Below are positions 31,191 to 41,566 of a stretch of 57,703 nt of DNA, piece by piece (positions within the stretch are counted from its first letter, which is position 1; every line of letters begins with the position of its first letter). The DNA comes from Ascoidea tarda (nom. inval.) (Eukaryota; Ascomycota; Saccharomycetes; Ascoideales; Ascoideaceae). A program made the translations under genes and the position numbers. The stretch covers positions 1 to 57,703 of the forward strand of contig JAKTTS010000031.1 of the NCBI GenBank assembly GCA_030560485.1. Reading direction: 5' to 3'. A model generated the notes under the pieces. It did no database searches and was not told the DNA's origin. It saw only the letters and a program-made list of their open reading frames with translations.

Positions 31191-31910
31191 TAAGCAATTA
31201 TTAACAGCAGGATTGATATAGGAGAATTAACATTGTAGCAACAGTCTTAGAAAACAGGACGTCAGGTGACTCTGAGCGTGACACACATTTTCCGAGAGTC
31301 CCATTTTTGAAAATATCTGGTATGAACGAAAATGATGAAAGTATACGTAACGGGTCAAAAGGTGGTAGAGTTTTAGAAACGGCTGATTTGATTTGTGGAA
31401 TAAAATGTAGCGCAAGGGACAAAACTCAGTACGCATTGCCCCAGGACAACGCGCCTTGGTAGAAGCAAAAAATATCCGCCAAAAGCTGAAGGTGGGCTTC
31501 GGACTCGTCAGTATTGCGGTCAGATGATAAACGGATGACCGCTCAGCTTAGAAAATGCTCAGCATTTTCAGGAATAGCTCTGTGTGACACACGTTTGTGC
31601 GTGTGCCGAAAGCTAGGGGACGGAAGTGCAGCAACCTGTTTAACCCGGACAGAATCAGTGCTGCAGCCCAGGTGGCAACCACAGTAGCCACCTGGGCAGC
31701 ATCAGGTGTGCTTAAGCCCGCGCTGCAGTGGCACAGGGTGATTAGTCAGGGATCGGTCAGGTGAGCAAAATGGAAGATTCCAGCACAGGCCACACGAGGG
31801 AAAACAAGGATTTATGGCGCTTTGGCCAAATCCCATTAGCGCAGAGGGTGTTGACCAAAAACACAACGAAACAACGAAAAGCGAAGAAATGAACAAAAAA
31901 TTGAGAATTG
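31191..31910. promoter_or_regulatory. GC-rich distal region upstream of BMH1 with inverted repeats
   Basis: GC-rich (35 of 60 bases at 31621-31680). It contains a perfect hairpin GAAAATGC-TCA-GCATTTTC (31551-31569) and an 11-base perfect inverted repeat GCCCAGGTGGC/GCCACCTGGGC with a 10-base spacer (31666-31697). The left arm plus spacer reads GGTGGCAA, close to an Rpn4-type site. GTGACACAC occurs twice (about 31278 and 31584). It is followed by a long pyrimidine tract (31917-31995), which fits a strong promoter and initiation region for the 14-3-3 gene. Confidence 0.45.
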
Positions 31911-32173
31911 ATTTCTGTCAGCGCTTTTTCTCTCTTTTCTCGTTTTCTGTTTTTCCCTTCTCTTTTCCTTTTCCTTTCCTTTTCTCACTTTTTTTCTCTT
32001 TATATTTCTTTCTTATATCTCTACTTTTCCTTTATATCTGCTCTACTTGGACTTCACCTGGGTTCAATTCAATTCAAGCAAATATATTTTCATCTTTTAA
32101 TCTAGTTTTTTGTTCTTATAGTATAAGTGATTAATTAAATCATTCTAATTGTTCCACTCCAAATCAATTCAAT

Positions 32174-33193
32174 GTAAGTCCACTTTCTTTCACTCACCAT
32201 GGTATAGTATATTGCAAGTTTTTATATTGTATAACATTTCATAGTATCTTAGATTATTATATCATGCTCTACTATATAATATCACTCTCATAGGTAAGAT
32301 TATAATAGTATAATTGATTCTTTTCTCTTTAATTCTTGCTTGATTTTCTTTGTTTATTTTTATCTTCTCTATCCGCTCAATTTTCGTTTTCCCTATTGAA
32401 AAGAATGAAAAAAACAAACATTTTCCAGAAACTTAACAGCACAGCGTTTAATAAGCCTTTCTGCTAATATTAAGATATATCAAGATATTGCGAGTTATAA
32501 TCTTATATTATTTTCCACATTAAGATAATTATTTTATAACTACAAAAGAATATCAAATCCCAACATAAATAATTACTTTTTGCGCTATAAAGCTTGCCTT
32601 TCAATATTCTAAACGTTTTTAGTATAATCAAACAACTGGGAAACTAAAAGGTAACTATTACTTCAATCATTTTTTTCATTCTTTTTAATTAACCTGGGTT
32701 TTTTTCACTTTTTTTACTTTTTTTCTTTTTTTTTTTCTTTCTTTTACCTCCTTTTTTTTTCTTCTAGTAACTTAATAACAATTGGATATTCTGCCAATAT
32801 TCCCCTTGTATTCCGTTTCCTGTCATTTCAAAGAAAAATTCTCATAAACGCTTTCCAAAAACTCCCTTTTCCATTACTATACTTCAAACAAAATCAACAA
32901 TAAATCAAGTTATGATTTCAAGTTACTTATTTGAATTTTTAGAAAAGAATGTTATCTATTTATTCTATAATAATTGTATAATCATATTATATGCTTTATT
33001 TAGTTACTTTGAAACTACTTTCAGGGGCAATCAAATTTTTAAGGGCTTTTATTCAATTGTTATTATGTTATTATGTTAACAGAATCAATTATATCTCTAG
33101 TCTACTAATTTATACTATACCTTATTATAAATCCAAAATATCTCCTTTTTTAAGTGCTTTTAAAACTAACTTCTTTTCTTCACTCTCTTATAG
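32174..33193 (+). other. Possible 5'UTR intron of BMH1
   Basis: A consensus GTAAGT donor (32174-32179) just downstream of the pyrimidine-rich initiation zone, a TACTAAT branch candidate (33103-33109) and a TTATAG acceptor ending at 33193, 13 bases before the BMH1 ATG, outline a 1.02-kb leader intron. Other donors and acceptors exist in this AT-rich DNA, so boundaries are tentative. The frame opening at ATG 32991 would be translation of this intron. Confidence 0.4.
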
Positions 33194-33206
33194 AATATCG
33201 CCAAAA

Positions 33207-33968
33207 ATGCCTTTATCTCGTGAAGATTCTGTTTATCTTGCCAAATTAGCTGAACAAGCTGAACGTTATGAAGAAATGGTTGAAAATATGAAAGCTGTTG
33301 CTTCTTCTGGTCAAGAATTATCTGTTGAAGAAAGAAACTTATTATCCGTTGCTTACAAAAACGTTATTGGTGCTCGTCGTGCTTCTTGGAGAATCGTTTC
33401 TTCAATTGAACAGAAAGAAGAATCCAAAGGTAATGAACTCCAAGTTAACTTGATCAGAGATTATCGTTCCAAAATTGAAACCGAATTAACTAAAATTTGT
33501 GACGATATCTTATCTGTTTTATCAAAACATTTAATTCCTTCTGCTCAAACAGGTGAAAGCAAAGTATTCTACTATAAGATGAAAGGTGACTACCATCGTT
33601 ACTTGGCTGAATTCGCTGTTAACGACAAACGTAAAGAAGCTGCTGACTTATCTTTAGAAGCTTACAAATCTGCTTCTGATGTTGCTGTAACTGAATTACC
33701 TCCAACTCATCCAATTAGATTAGGATTGGCCCTTAATTTCTCTGTCTTTTACTATGAAATTCTTAATGCTCCTGACAGAGCTTGTCACTTAGCTAAACAA
33801 GCCTTTGACGATGCTATTGCTGAATTGGATACTTTATCTGAAGAATCTTACAAAGACTCAACTCTTATTATGCAATTGTTGCGTGATAACTTGACTTTAT
33901 GGACTTCTGATATGTCGGAAAACCCAGATGATGCTCCAATTCAAGAAGACAAAAGACAAGACGAATAG
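33207..33968 (+). CDS. BMH1: 14-3-3 protein (Bmh1)
   Basis: Dimeric phosphopeptide-binding adaptor acting in signalling, secretion and transcription. The chosen start, [20 protein letters not shown], matches fungal 14-3-3 proteins; a longer frame from ATG 32991 adds 72 hydrophobic residues with no counterpart and is rejected. The 253-aa product carries the family signature [20 protein letters not shown], the phosphopeptide-binding KxxxYR-type [15 protein letters not shown], the second signature [20 protein letters not shown], and a short acidic/Gln tail. Codons are strongly biased to GCT/GTT/TCT/AAC-type choices, as expected for a highly expressed gene. It is convergent with RPB12. Confidence 0.98.
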   Translation: MPLSREDSVYLAKLAEQAERYEEMVENMKAVASSGQELSVEERNLLSVAYKNVIGARRASWRIVSSIEQKEESKGNELQVNLIRDYRSKIETELTKICDDILSVLSKHLIPSAQTGESKVFYYKMKGDYHRYLAEFAVNDKRKEAADLSLEAYKSASDVAVTELPPTHPIRLGLALNFSVFYYEILNAPDRACHLAKQAFDDAIAELDTLSEESYKDSTLIMQLLRDNLTLWTSDMSENPDDAPIQEDKRQDE

Positions 33969-34121
33969 ATTAATTTAAATTGATTAAAATTCTCATTTTT
34001 AAATAAATGCTTAAATAAATAAATAAAAAAGATATTGATGAAATTATAATAATCGAGTAATATTAATAATATGAATCACAATAATGATAATATGAATCAC
34101 AACAACAACAACAATAATAAT

Positions 34122-34172
<51 letters not shown>

Positions 34173-35270
34173 TACAATAATTACAATAATAATTTCAAAC
34201 TTGTTTTGTTCTGCTTTCCTTTTTTATTTATTTTGAAACTTATAAATTAATTCCTAATTTTATATAGCAAAATATAAATTTTTCAATTTTCACAATAATT
34301 CAATTGGAAATTTATTCAAAAAAGAAATTCAATTCAAAATCAATAACTAATCAAAAATCAATAATCCAAAATACTAAGGTTTTATTATTATTTTGTCTTT
34401 ATCTTATTTTATCTTATCTTATCTTATTTTATCTTATTTTATTCTTATTTTTATTTTTGTTTTGTTTTTATTATATTATCTTGTTTTTTCCCTAGTTTCC
34501 CTTATCTTTTCTTATTTATTTTATTTTATTTTATTTTATTTTATCTTATCTTTTCGATGATTAATTAATTTACTAATTTAAATTTATTTTATTACTTTAC
34601 TTTACTATTTTAGTTTATTACTTTCCTACTTCAATACCATTATTATTCAACAAAAAACAAAAAAATTGAAAATTTGGACTAAAATTTTTTGAAAAAAAAA
34701 AATATGTAATTATCAAATTATATTTATGTCATTATTTTTTTTATTCTATCTTATTTGTTTTTTTTTAGTTATTTTTGTTTGAACTGAATTCATAAATTCA
34801 ATCATTTTTTTTTTTTAAATATATATTTTCATTTTATTTTGTCTTTACCTTATCTATCTTATTTTGATTTATCTTTAAAAAATTTATTACTATTAATATA
34901 TTTTGTTTGATGTTTTTTTTAATCCTTATCTTTCCTGAATAATTATATTTTTGTTTATATTTTAAAGATTCTTTGAAGATTTTTTGTTTGAGTTTTTAGC
35001 TTTAATTTATATTAATTACAGTAGTAGTCCTTACTATTATTTTAATAATTGATTATTTGATTTGTTTATTAAAAGCTACAAAAAAACCATTACAAAAACA
35101 TGTAAAAAAACAAAAAAGATCTATTTATTTAATAAGATTACAAGCACTAATTAAAGGATAGATAGTGAATCAACAATGAGTAATCTTTTCCAGCTTACCA
35201 ATTTATCATACTAATTTCTTAGCGTATTATTGTATTATTGTATTATTATATTGATTAATTGTAAATTTGA
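33969..35270. other. AT-rich convergent region with microsatellites
   Basis: 1.3 kb of very low complexity. It contains AAC/AAT trinucleotides at 34101-34172, TTATC/TTATTTT pentamer-hexamer runs (34385-34445, 34507-34548), and many T and A homopolymers. No gene, tRNA or structured element is seen. Confidence 0.65.
34101..34172 (+). repeat. (AAC)n/(AAT)n trinucleotide microsatellite
   Basis: Four AAC units followed by about 20 nearly uninterrupted AAT units in the 3' flank of BMH1, non-coding in all frames used by genes here. A good length-polymorphism locus by its structure. Confidence 0.95.
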
Positions 35271-35489
35271 TTAACGAGCTTCAAATTGAACCATTCTTCT
35301 TGTTCTTGCTTTATAAAGAATTCTATGACCACATTCTTTGCATCTAACAGGTTCATTTTTACCTAAAGTAAAGGGAACAGCACAGGAAGCACAGACATAT
35401 TTGATTCCGTAGTTTTTGAAACTAGAAACACCAGCAGCAGCAGCAGCAGAGTTTGATTGGGTTGGGGGAACAAAACCTTCTCTATTCAT
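35271..35489 (-). CDS. RPC10: RNA polymerase I/II/III shared subunit ABC10-alpha (Rpb12)
   Basis: Small zinc-binding subunit common to all three nuclear RNA polymerases. The 72-aa product has the C4 zinc site Cys33-x2-Cys36 and Cys50-x2-Cys53, followed by the nearly invariant [19 protein letters not shown] tail. The N-terminus REGFVPPT also matches S. cerevisiae (70 aa). The Ala-rich linker (residues 15-19) is species-specific. It diverges from SLT11 over 219 bases. Confidence 0.97.
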   Translation of the reverse strand: MNREGFVPPTQSNSAAAAAGVSSFKNYGIKYVCASCAVPFTLGKNEPVRCKECGHRILYKARTRRMVQFEAR

Positions 35490-35591
35490 TTTGATTAGTA
35501 ATTTTATTGGTTGATGGTAAAAATTAGAATTCGATATGTGAAATCAAAAAGATGGGAAAATAAAAGATTAAAAAATAAAAAAGTTGTAAAC

Positions 35592-35597
35592 CACGTG
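35592..35597. promoter_or_regulatory. CACGTG box between RPB12 and SLT11
   Basis: CACGTG palindrome within the 219-base divergent promoter, in context CCACGTGCA. It is a candidate bHLH (Cbf1/Pho4-like) site, one of several in this window. Confidence 0.45.
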
Positions 35598-35708
35598 CAT
35601 CGGAATTTTTCTTTCGATGATTTGCAATATTATTGTGTTATTTTTGAAATTAATTTTAATTTTAACATAATAGATGATTAATAAAAGCAATAAAAAATTG
35701 AAAATAAC

Positions 35709-36971
35709 ATGGAGGATATTAGTGAGACTGAGGTGCCAGCAATTTGCGAGAAATGTTTGGGTAGTAATCCATTTATTAATATGATCAAAGAGAAAGAAGG
35801 CAAACAATGTAAATTATGTACCAGACCTTATACTAGTTTCGGATGGATGAGTATTAATGAAAGTGTTAATAGTAATAACAGTAAAGTGAGGAAGAAGAAT
35901 TACTTGACCACAAAGTTTTGTTTGACTTGTGCCAGACAAAGAAACTGTTGCCAAGTTTGTATGTTAGATTTAACATATGGAATACCATTACATTTAAGAG
36001 ATGCAGCATTTCGAATGTCTGGGGTTAAGAATAAATTTAATGCGAATTATTCAAAGAATGAGGTTACAAAGCGATATATAGCACAAGAGGAAGACAAAAA
36101 GTATTTAAAATTAAAGTATAATAAAGAGAATAAAGACCGGCTATTAATTAAAAACGACTCTGAATTTGAGGGAAAAGAAGAAGAAGAACTGAATCAAAAT
36201 GAGAATGATAATGAAGAAAAAGCTAAAAGGATGGCAAAGGAAATACTAGAGAAATTGGCTCAAAATCAAAGAAGGATTAATAATAGCAATAAAGTTAATC
36301 ATAGTCACCAAAGATATGAGAGCAAGAAGACTAATTACAACGGAGATACTATGGACAATAATTACAACAACTTGAATTCAGTTGATATAAGTAAACTTAT
36401 ATCAAGGTTACCATTTAATGGAAACTTAAAGGTTCCCAAAGATGAAACAATCAAATCGTTTTTCTTATTTGGTATTAATGATGAGTTGCCACAATACACT
36501 ATAAAAGAGTTTTTTGAAGATTTAATAATCAAACATAGATTCAATAATGATGGTAATAGTAATAAGTTGATGAAAAATGGAAATATAGTATCTACGATAA
36601 TAGTGAAGCATCAGTCAAGATGTGGTTTTATATCGTTTGATAAGAGAGAAAATGCTGAACTATTGTCTCGAATAATCGATAAGCCGAGAGAATTGAAAGG
36701 GCCGGGGATTGTGTTGATCAAAAACAATCCTGTAAGAATAAGCTGGAGCAAGATTAAAAACCTTGGAAACGACAGCCTACAGCAGCGAAAGATTGCTATA
36801 ATTGTTCGAAAGCAAATGAAGCTTCTAGCTCAGAAGGATAGAGAGTTTAAGGAACACGGAAACAGTGCAAATGCTGGCGTGAGCAGTGATGGGGGTTCCA
36901 GTGTGGTGCGAGCCCCTCCTGGAGCAGATAAGATAAAATATAAGGCAACACAAACTGGATTTGAGGCCTGA
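35709..36971 (+). CDS. ECM2: Pre-mRNA splicing factor Slt11/Ecm2 (RBM22-related)
   Basis: Spliceosomal zinc-finger protein that helps U2/U6 pairing and the first catalytic step. The 420-aa product has an N-terminal Cys-rich domain with CEKC (13-16), CKLC and CLTCARQRNCCQVC spacing, then LTYGIPLHLRDAAF. These together are diagnostic for the Slt11/Ecm2 and RBM22 family. A charged Asn/Glu-rich linker covers about residues 140-235. An RRM-like segment begins at KSFFLFGINDELPQY and ends near the RNP1-like RCGFISFDKRENAE and RISWSK. It is longer than S. cerevisiae Ecm2 (364 aa) through the linker. The 3' end is GC-rich. It makes an interesting pair with the SNRNP27-like gene in a comparatively intron-rich yeast. 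Confidence 0.93.
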   Translation: MEDISETEVPAICEKCLGSNPFINMIKEKEGKQCKLCTRPYTSFGWMSINESVNSNNSKVRKKNYLTTKFCLTCARQRNCCQVCMLDLTYGIPLHLRDAAFRMSGVKNKFNANYSKNEVTKRYIAQEEDKKYLKLKYNKENKDRLLIKNDSEFEGKEEEELNQNENDNEEKAKRMAKEILEKLAQNQRRINNSNKVNHSHQRYESKKTNYNGDTMDNNYNNLNSVDISKLISRLPFNGNLKVPKDETIKSFFLFGINDELPQYTIKEFFEDLIIKHRFNNDGNSNKLMKNGNIVSTIIVKHQSRCGFISFDKRENAELLSRIIDKPRELKGPGIVLIKNNPVRISWSKIKNLGNDSLQQRKIAIIVRKQMKLLAQKDREFKEHGNSANAGVSSDGGSSVVRAPPGADKIKYKATQTGFEA

Positions 36972-37182
36972 TGGCCTGTGACATTGTGTTTTGATTTATG
37001 TATTGTAATTGTAATTGTAACTGTACTATAGTGGCGAGTGTTGGAGTGTAGCGCGTTCAAAGCCACAGAAAATGCTGGCGTGAAGAGGCGCGTGCGCTTG
37101 AAAAAACATAGCACAGACACAAAGAAGGTACAAACCATCCACTTCCACCAAAAACACTCAAAGACACCATTTACAACAAAAG

Positions 37183-37975
37183 ATGGACTCTCTTGATTCA
37201 CCTCGTTCTACAGACCTCTCTGGGGCCTTTAAGATCACAAACTTGATCGTTGCTCTCTTTTCTGTACGTTGATTGATGCTGATGTGCTACACAGAACTCG
37301 CTACTAACAAACGCTTTCATTCTAGACATTGTGTGGTCTCTCTGAGTTATTCCAAGGATTGTGAGTTGAACTGATTCCAAAATGCTTTAATTGAGCCGAG
37401 TTGCAGCATTCCATTTACTAACACAATTACAGGACTGGTGTATGTTGACGACTTTATTTTGTGCCTTATTATTCACAGAAAATTTTCTTAGGTCTACTAA
37501 CGCTTATCGACAGTTTATTTTGGGACTTTATGCAATTGCATTCGGGTTATTAGTTGGTTATCTTGGTAAGCATGGAATAGCCATTTACAGTTCATTCTTG
37601 CACTAGTTCGATTGCAAATACTAACTTTTCTATTTCAGAATTTAATGTTCCTCCTCAAGTGATCAACTACGCTTCATTTTTATTCTCCTTTATTGGAAGA
37701 GGGTTTTGTATGTATATTTTTAATGTTTCCCTGCGTTCTGCTCTTCTTGATGACTATAAAACAGCTCAATTACTAACAGTGCTGTTATTTTCTTAGTTTA
37801 TCTTTTGATTGGTACAATTGTTGGTCATGACCACTTTCTCAAGGTCTTCCCTGGCTTCATCATCGCGTTGGTTGGAATTGGCTACATCGTGTTGGAATTC
37901 ATCCCAACCATCATGCCTCCTGAGAACATGAGGAGCGAGGGCACCCTTAATGTCGACGACGACGACGTCATCTAA
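37183..37975 (+). CDS. TVP15: Golgi membrane protein Tvp15, five exons
   Basis: Four-span membrane protein of late Golgi/Tlg2 vesicles. No single frame covers it. I assemble exons 37183-37263, 37326-37360, 37492-37565, 37639-37707 and 37797-37975 (438 bases, 145 aa). Introns are 62, 131, 73 and 89 bases with donors GTACGT, GTGAGT, GTAAGC and GTATGT; TACTAAC occurs in all four and acceptors are TAG/TAG/CAG/TAG. The protein runs DSLDSPRSTDLSGAFKITN, then LCGLSELFQG, then YRQFILGLYAIAFGLL, then EFNVPPQVINYASFLFSF, IGRGFFYLLIG and EFIPTIMPPENMR, which fits Tvp15 (143 aa in S. cerevisiae). Exon 2 is only 35 bases. For intron 2 only the third available AG keeps the frame. Structure is inferred from frame, splice signals and family resemblance. 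Confidence 0.85.
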
Positions 37976-38105
37976 GTACTGCGGCCGTAATACACACCTC
38001 CACAGCACACTTCCACTGCCTCTCTCTCTATCTCTTGCTTACCCAAAAGGGAACACGATATAATCAAAACAGCCTCGTCACGTGTATTCCTTACACTTGT
38101 TCATC

Positions 38106-38138
<33 letters not shown>

Positions 38139-38223
38139 GTAGCTATGAGTAGAAAGCCATTGTCTGATAGCGAGTCGCTTTTTCTGCCATTGCTTCTTTT
38201 TTTGTATATGAATATTTGCCACA
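37976..38223. promoter_or_regulatory. VPH1 promoter: GTCACGTG box and (CTTT)n tract
   Basis: Between TVP15 and the V-ATPase gene lie an AACACGATATAATCAAAA TATA-like element (38052-38069), a GTCACGTG Cbf1-type box (38077-38084) and a pure (CTTT)7 run (38111-38138), all within 180 bases of the V-ATPase start. The 76-codon frame at 38082 begins at a non-ATG codon and is not supported. Confidence 0.5.
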
Positions 38224-41221
38224 ATGAACAGTCAAGAATCTATTTTCCGTACGTGCTTCTATCTCAATCCAATCAGTATCTTGATTCTTGGAGACATCTT
38301 GAATTCATATGATACGCTTTGATCTGCTTTTGATTCGATCTTCATTTGATCCAAATCTCTCATATGTATTCAATGATTACCATTACTAACCTTTTCCATT
38401 TATAGGCTCCGCGGATATGTCTTTAATCCAAATCTACGTTGCAACTGAAATAGTTAGAGACGTTATTGCAGCGTTTGGCTCTATGAGCAACGTTCAGTTC
38501 AGAGACTTGAATAAAAATATAAGCTCGTTTCAAAGAAATTATGTCAACGAAATTAGAAGATTTGATAATACTCAAAGACAATTACGTTATCTATACAAAA
38601 TAATCAACGATCAACATCTAGCAATAAACTTAAATTATCAATTAATTGATAATAATATCAACCTCAACAATAATAATGAAAGCGAAAACAACAACGAAAA
38701 TGAAATTCAAAATGAATCTATAACTGGAAATATTTACGATCCAATAGAATTCGATCCAACAACTCAAAACAAAATCCAATCTTCTCCTCCTTTAAAATCC
38801 TCTAAAATTGATCAACTTATTGAACTAATCTCTCACTATGAACTGAAAATCAATGATTTATCAACTAATTTGCGAAATCTATCTCAAAAGAAATACAACC
38901 TAATTGAAAATAGACACGTATTATTAATTTCAAATAATTTTTTCTCTCGTCAAAGTCAATTAAACCAAAATAATAATATCGATAACAGATTCTCTATTGA
39001 TAGCTCAAATCATGATGATTCTCCTCTTTTAGTAGAAGAACAATCAATTAATTTAGATTTTCCTGCAAATCTTATTCCTAATAATGACTCAAATATAATC
39101 GAAAACACTATAATAAATTCAAATCCATTGCCTGCCATAGACTTCATAATCGGCACGATAGAAAGAGACAAAATAGATAAAGTCCAAACAATTCTTTGGA
39201 GAACTCTTAGAGGTAACTTATTCTTCAATCATATACCTATAGATGATCCAATAATTGATGAATCCACAAACGAAAATATTCTAAAAGATGTCTTTATAAT
39301 CTACACTCATGGTAAAAATTTGATCAATATTACAAAAAGAGTACTAATATCTTTAAACGCGAAAGTTTTCAACATCAACAATAATTACCAAAATGATTTT
39401 AACGACAATAATTATCAAAATGACTTAAACACTCTTAATAGCAAATTAGATGATTTAAATCAAGTTCTTGATCAAACTCAACAAACCTTAAACTTGGAAT
39501 TATCCCTAATATCCGATAAAATCTACTATTGGTCAATCTTAATTAAAATGGAGAAATCAATCTTTATAACAATGAATAAATTTGATTTTGATAATTCAAG
39601 GCATACTCTAATCGCTGAGGGCTGGGTACCAACTTATGATATACAATTACTTAAAAATGCCCTAAGAGATATAACTGATAGAGCTTCTCTATCTAACATG
39701 GATCCAATAAACACTTCTCAAACCGTTGCAGTGGTAAATGTCTTAAAAACAAATAGAACTCCTCCGACTTTTCATAAAACAAATAAATTTACACAGGTTT
39801 TTCAAAATTTATGTGATTCCTATGGAATTGCAACATATAGAGAAGTTAACCCTGGATTGCCAACAATAGCAACTTTTCCTTTTATATTCGCTTTAATGTT
39901 TGGTGATCTTGGTCACGGTTTTATATTAATGTTGGTTGGCTTATATCTTATTATAAATGAATTGAAATTTTCAAAAATTAAAAAAGACGATATGTTTGAT
40001 ATGATATATTCTGGTAGATATTTAATTTTTTTAATGGGCATTTTTTCAATGTTCACTGGTTTGGTTTATAATGATATCTTTTCAATTCCAATGACTCTTT
40101 TTAAATCTGGTTGGGAATGGCCAAAAGATTTTAATTCAGGCGATTCAATTGAAGCAACACAAAATCCCAACCATCCCGTTTATTTTCTTGGAATTGATTC
40201 TGCCTGGCATGGTACCGATAATGCTTTACTATTTTTAAATTCTTATAAAATGAAATTATCCATATTAATCGGTTTTATCCACATGCTCTACTCATTATGT
40301 TTTTCTTGTGTTAATTATAAATTTTTTAATTCAAAGATTGATTTGATAGGTAATTTTATTCCAAGTATTTTATTCATGTCAAGTATATTCGGTTATCTCT
40401 GCATAACAATTGTCTATAAGTGGTGTGTTGACTGGTATAAGATTAATAAGCCTCCACCAAGTTTATTAAATATGCTAATTAACATGTTTTTATCTCCAGG
40501 TACAATTGATGAAGAATTGTATCCTGGTCAAGCTTTTTTTCAAGTTTTCTTATTGCTTGTTGCATTAATATGTGTTCCTTGGTTATTGCTATATAAACCA
40601 ATGGCGTTGAGAAACAAGCACAACGCCGCTGTTAATTCCGGTTATACCTCTTTGCATGAAGCAGAACTTGAGGATTTTAGTAACAGAGTACAGGATAATA
40701 TAAGTGTTAGCAACAGTCAATTTGTTATTGTCGATTATGAAGATAATTCGGATGGAGAAGTGGATGTGAATTATAGAATTAATACTGAAATAACAACCGG
40801 TTTATCGGAAGAAGGTCAGCAAAAATCTTTTGATTTTGGCGATATAATGATTCATCAAGTTATTCATACAATTGAATTCTGTTTAAATTGCGTTTCTCAT
40901 ACTGCCTCATACCTTCGTTTATGGGCTTTATCATTGGCTCATTCACAATTATCAACTGTCTTATGGGGAATGACTATAAGCAGTGCATTCACTGGTTCCA
41001 AAACAAGTTTTGGGACTGTGACTTTTGCCTTTTTTATGTTTGCAATCTGGTTTGTATTGAGTGTTTGTGTATTAGTTATAATGGAAGGTACTTCAGCAAT
41101 GTTACATGCTTTAAGATTGCATTGGATTGAATCAATGTCAAAGTTTTTCCAAGGAGAAGGTTACGCTTATGAACCTTTTTCATTTAAGAAAGTTATAGAG
41201 AATGGTGATGACGATATATAA
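38224..41221 (+). CDS. VPH1: V-type ATPase V0 subunit a (Vph1/Stv1 family), one intron
   Basis: Membrane subunit forming the proton half-channels of the vacuolar/Golgi ATPase. Exon 1 (38224-38248) encodes NSQESIFR and joins across a 157-base intron (38249-38405; GTACGT donor, TACTAAC at 38394-38400, TATAG acceptor) to exon 2 at 38406, restoring the family start IFRSADMSL. The spliced protein is 946 aa, longer than Vph1 (840) or Stv1 (890), because of Asn/Asp-rich inserts in the cytosolic N-terminal half. Conserved blocks are VQFRDLNKNISSFQR, VNPGLPTIATFPFIFALMFG, the proton-path SYLRLWALSLAHSQLS with its essential Arg, and the tail LHWIESMSKFFQGEGYAYEPF. Vph1 versus Stv1 cannot be decided here. 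Confidence 0.93.
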
Positions 41222-41566
41222 ATTTTTGTTTTTATTTTTTTTAGTTTCAATTTGATAAAAGATATTCTTGTATTTTTAAAGGTTTTTGGTATTTTGTAGT
41301 AATAATATTGAGTAAAATATGATTTTAATTAGTTAAAAAAAATTCGGTGTAATAAAAAAACATCATAAAAGTAAAAATAAAAATAAAAATAAAAATAAAG
41401 ATGAAAATAAAAACTAAAGAATAAAATTACAATTCTCAAATAAAAAGTTCAAAAATCCAATAAAATAAGTGTAGTTGATATATGCAATACAAATTAATTT
41501 CTAATTCTTTGAGTTTTAGAAGTAAACACTAAATCTAAAATAATTTATAATACTTTTACTGTTTAA
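41222..41566. other. AT-rich convergent spacer
   Basis: 345 bases between convergent genes with an (AAAAAT)n run (about 41372-41398). No gene seen. Confidence 0.6.

Noticed and set aside
31814-32134. 106-codon frame across the pyrimidine tract
   Set aside because: The Phe/Leu/Ser-rich translation is simply the CT-rich promoter tract.
32991-33206. 72-residue N-terminal extension of the 14-3-3 protein
   Set aside because: No 14-3-3 protein has such a leader. The segment fits an intron better and the family start is at 33207.
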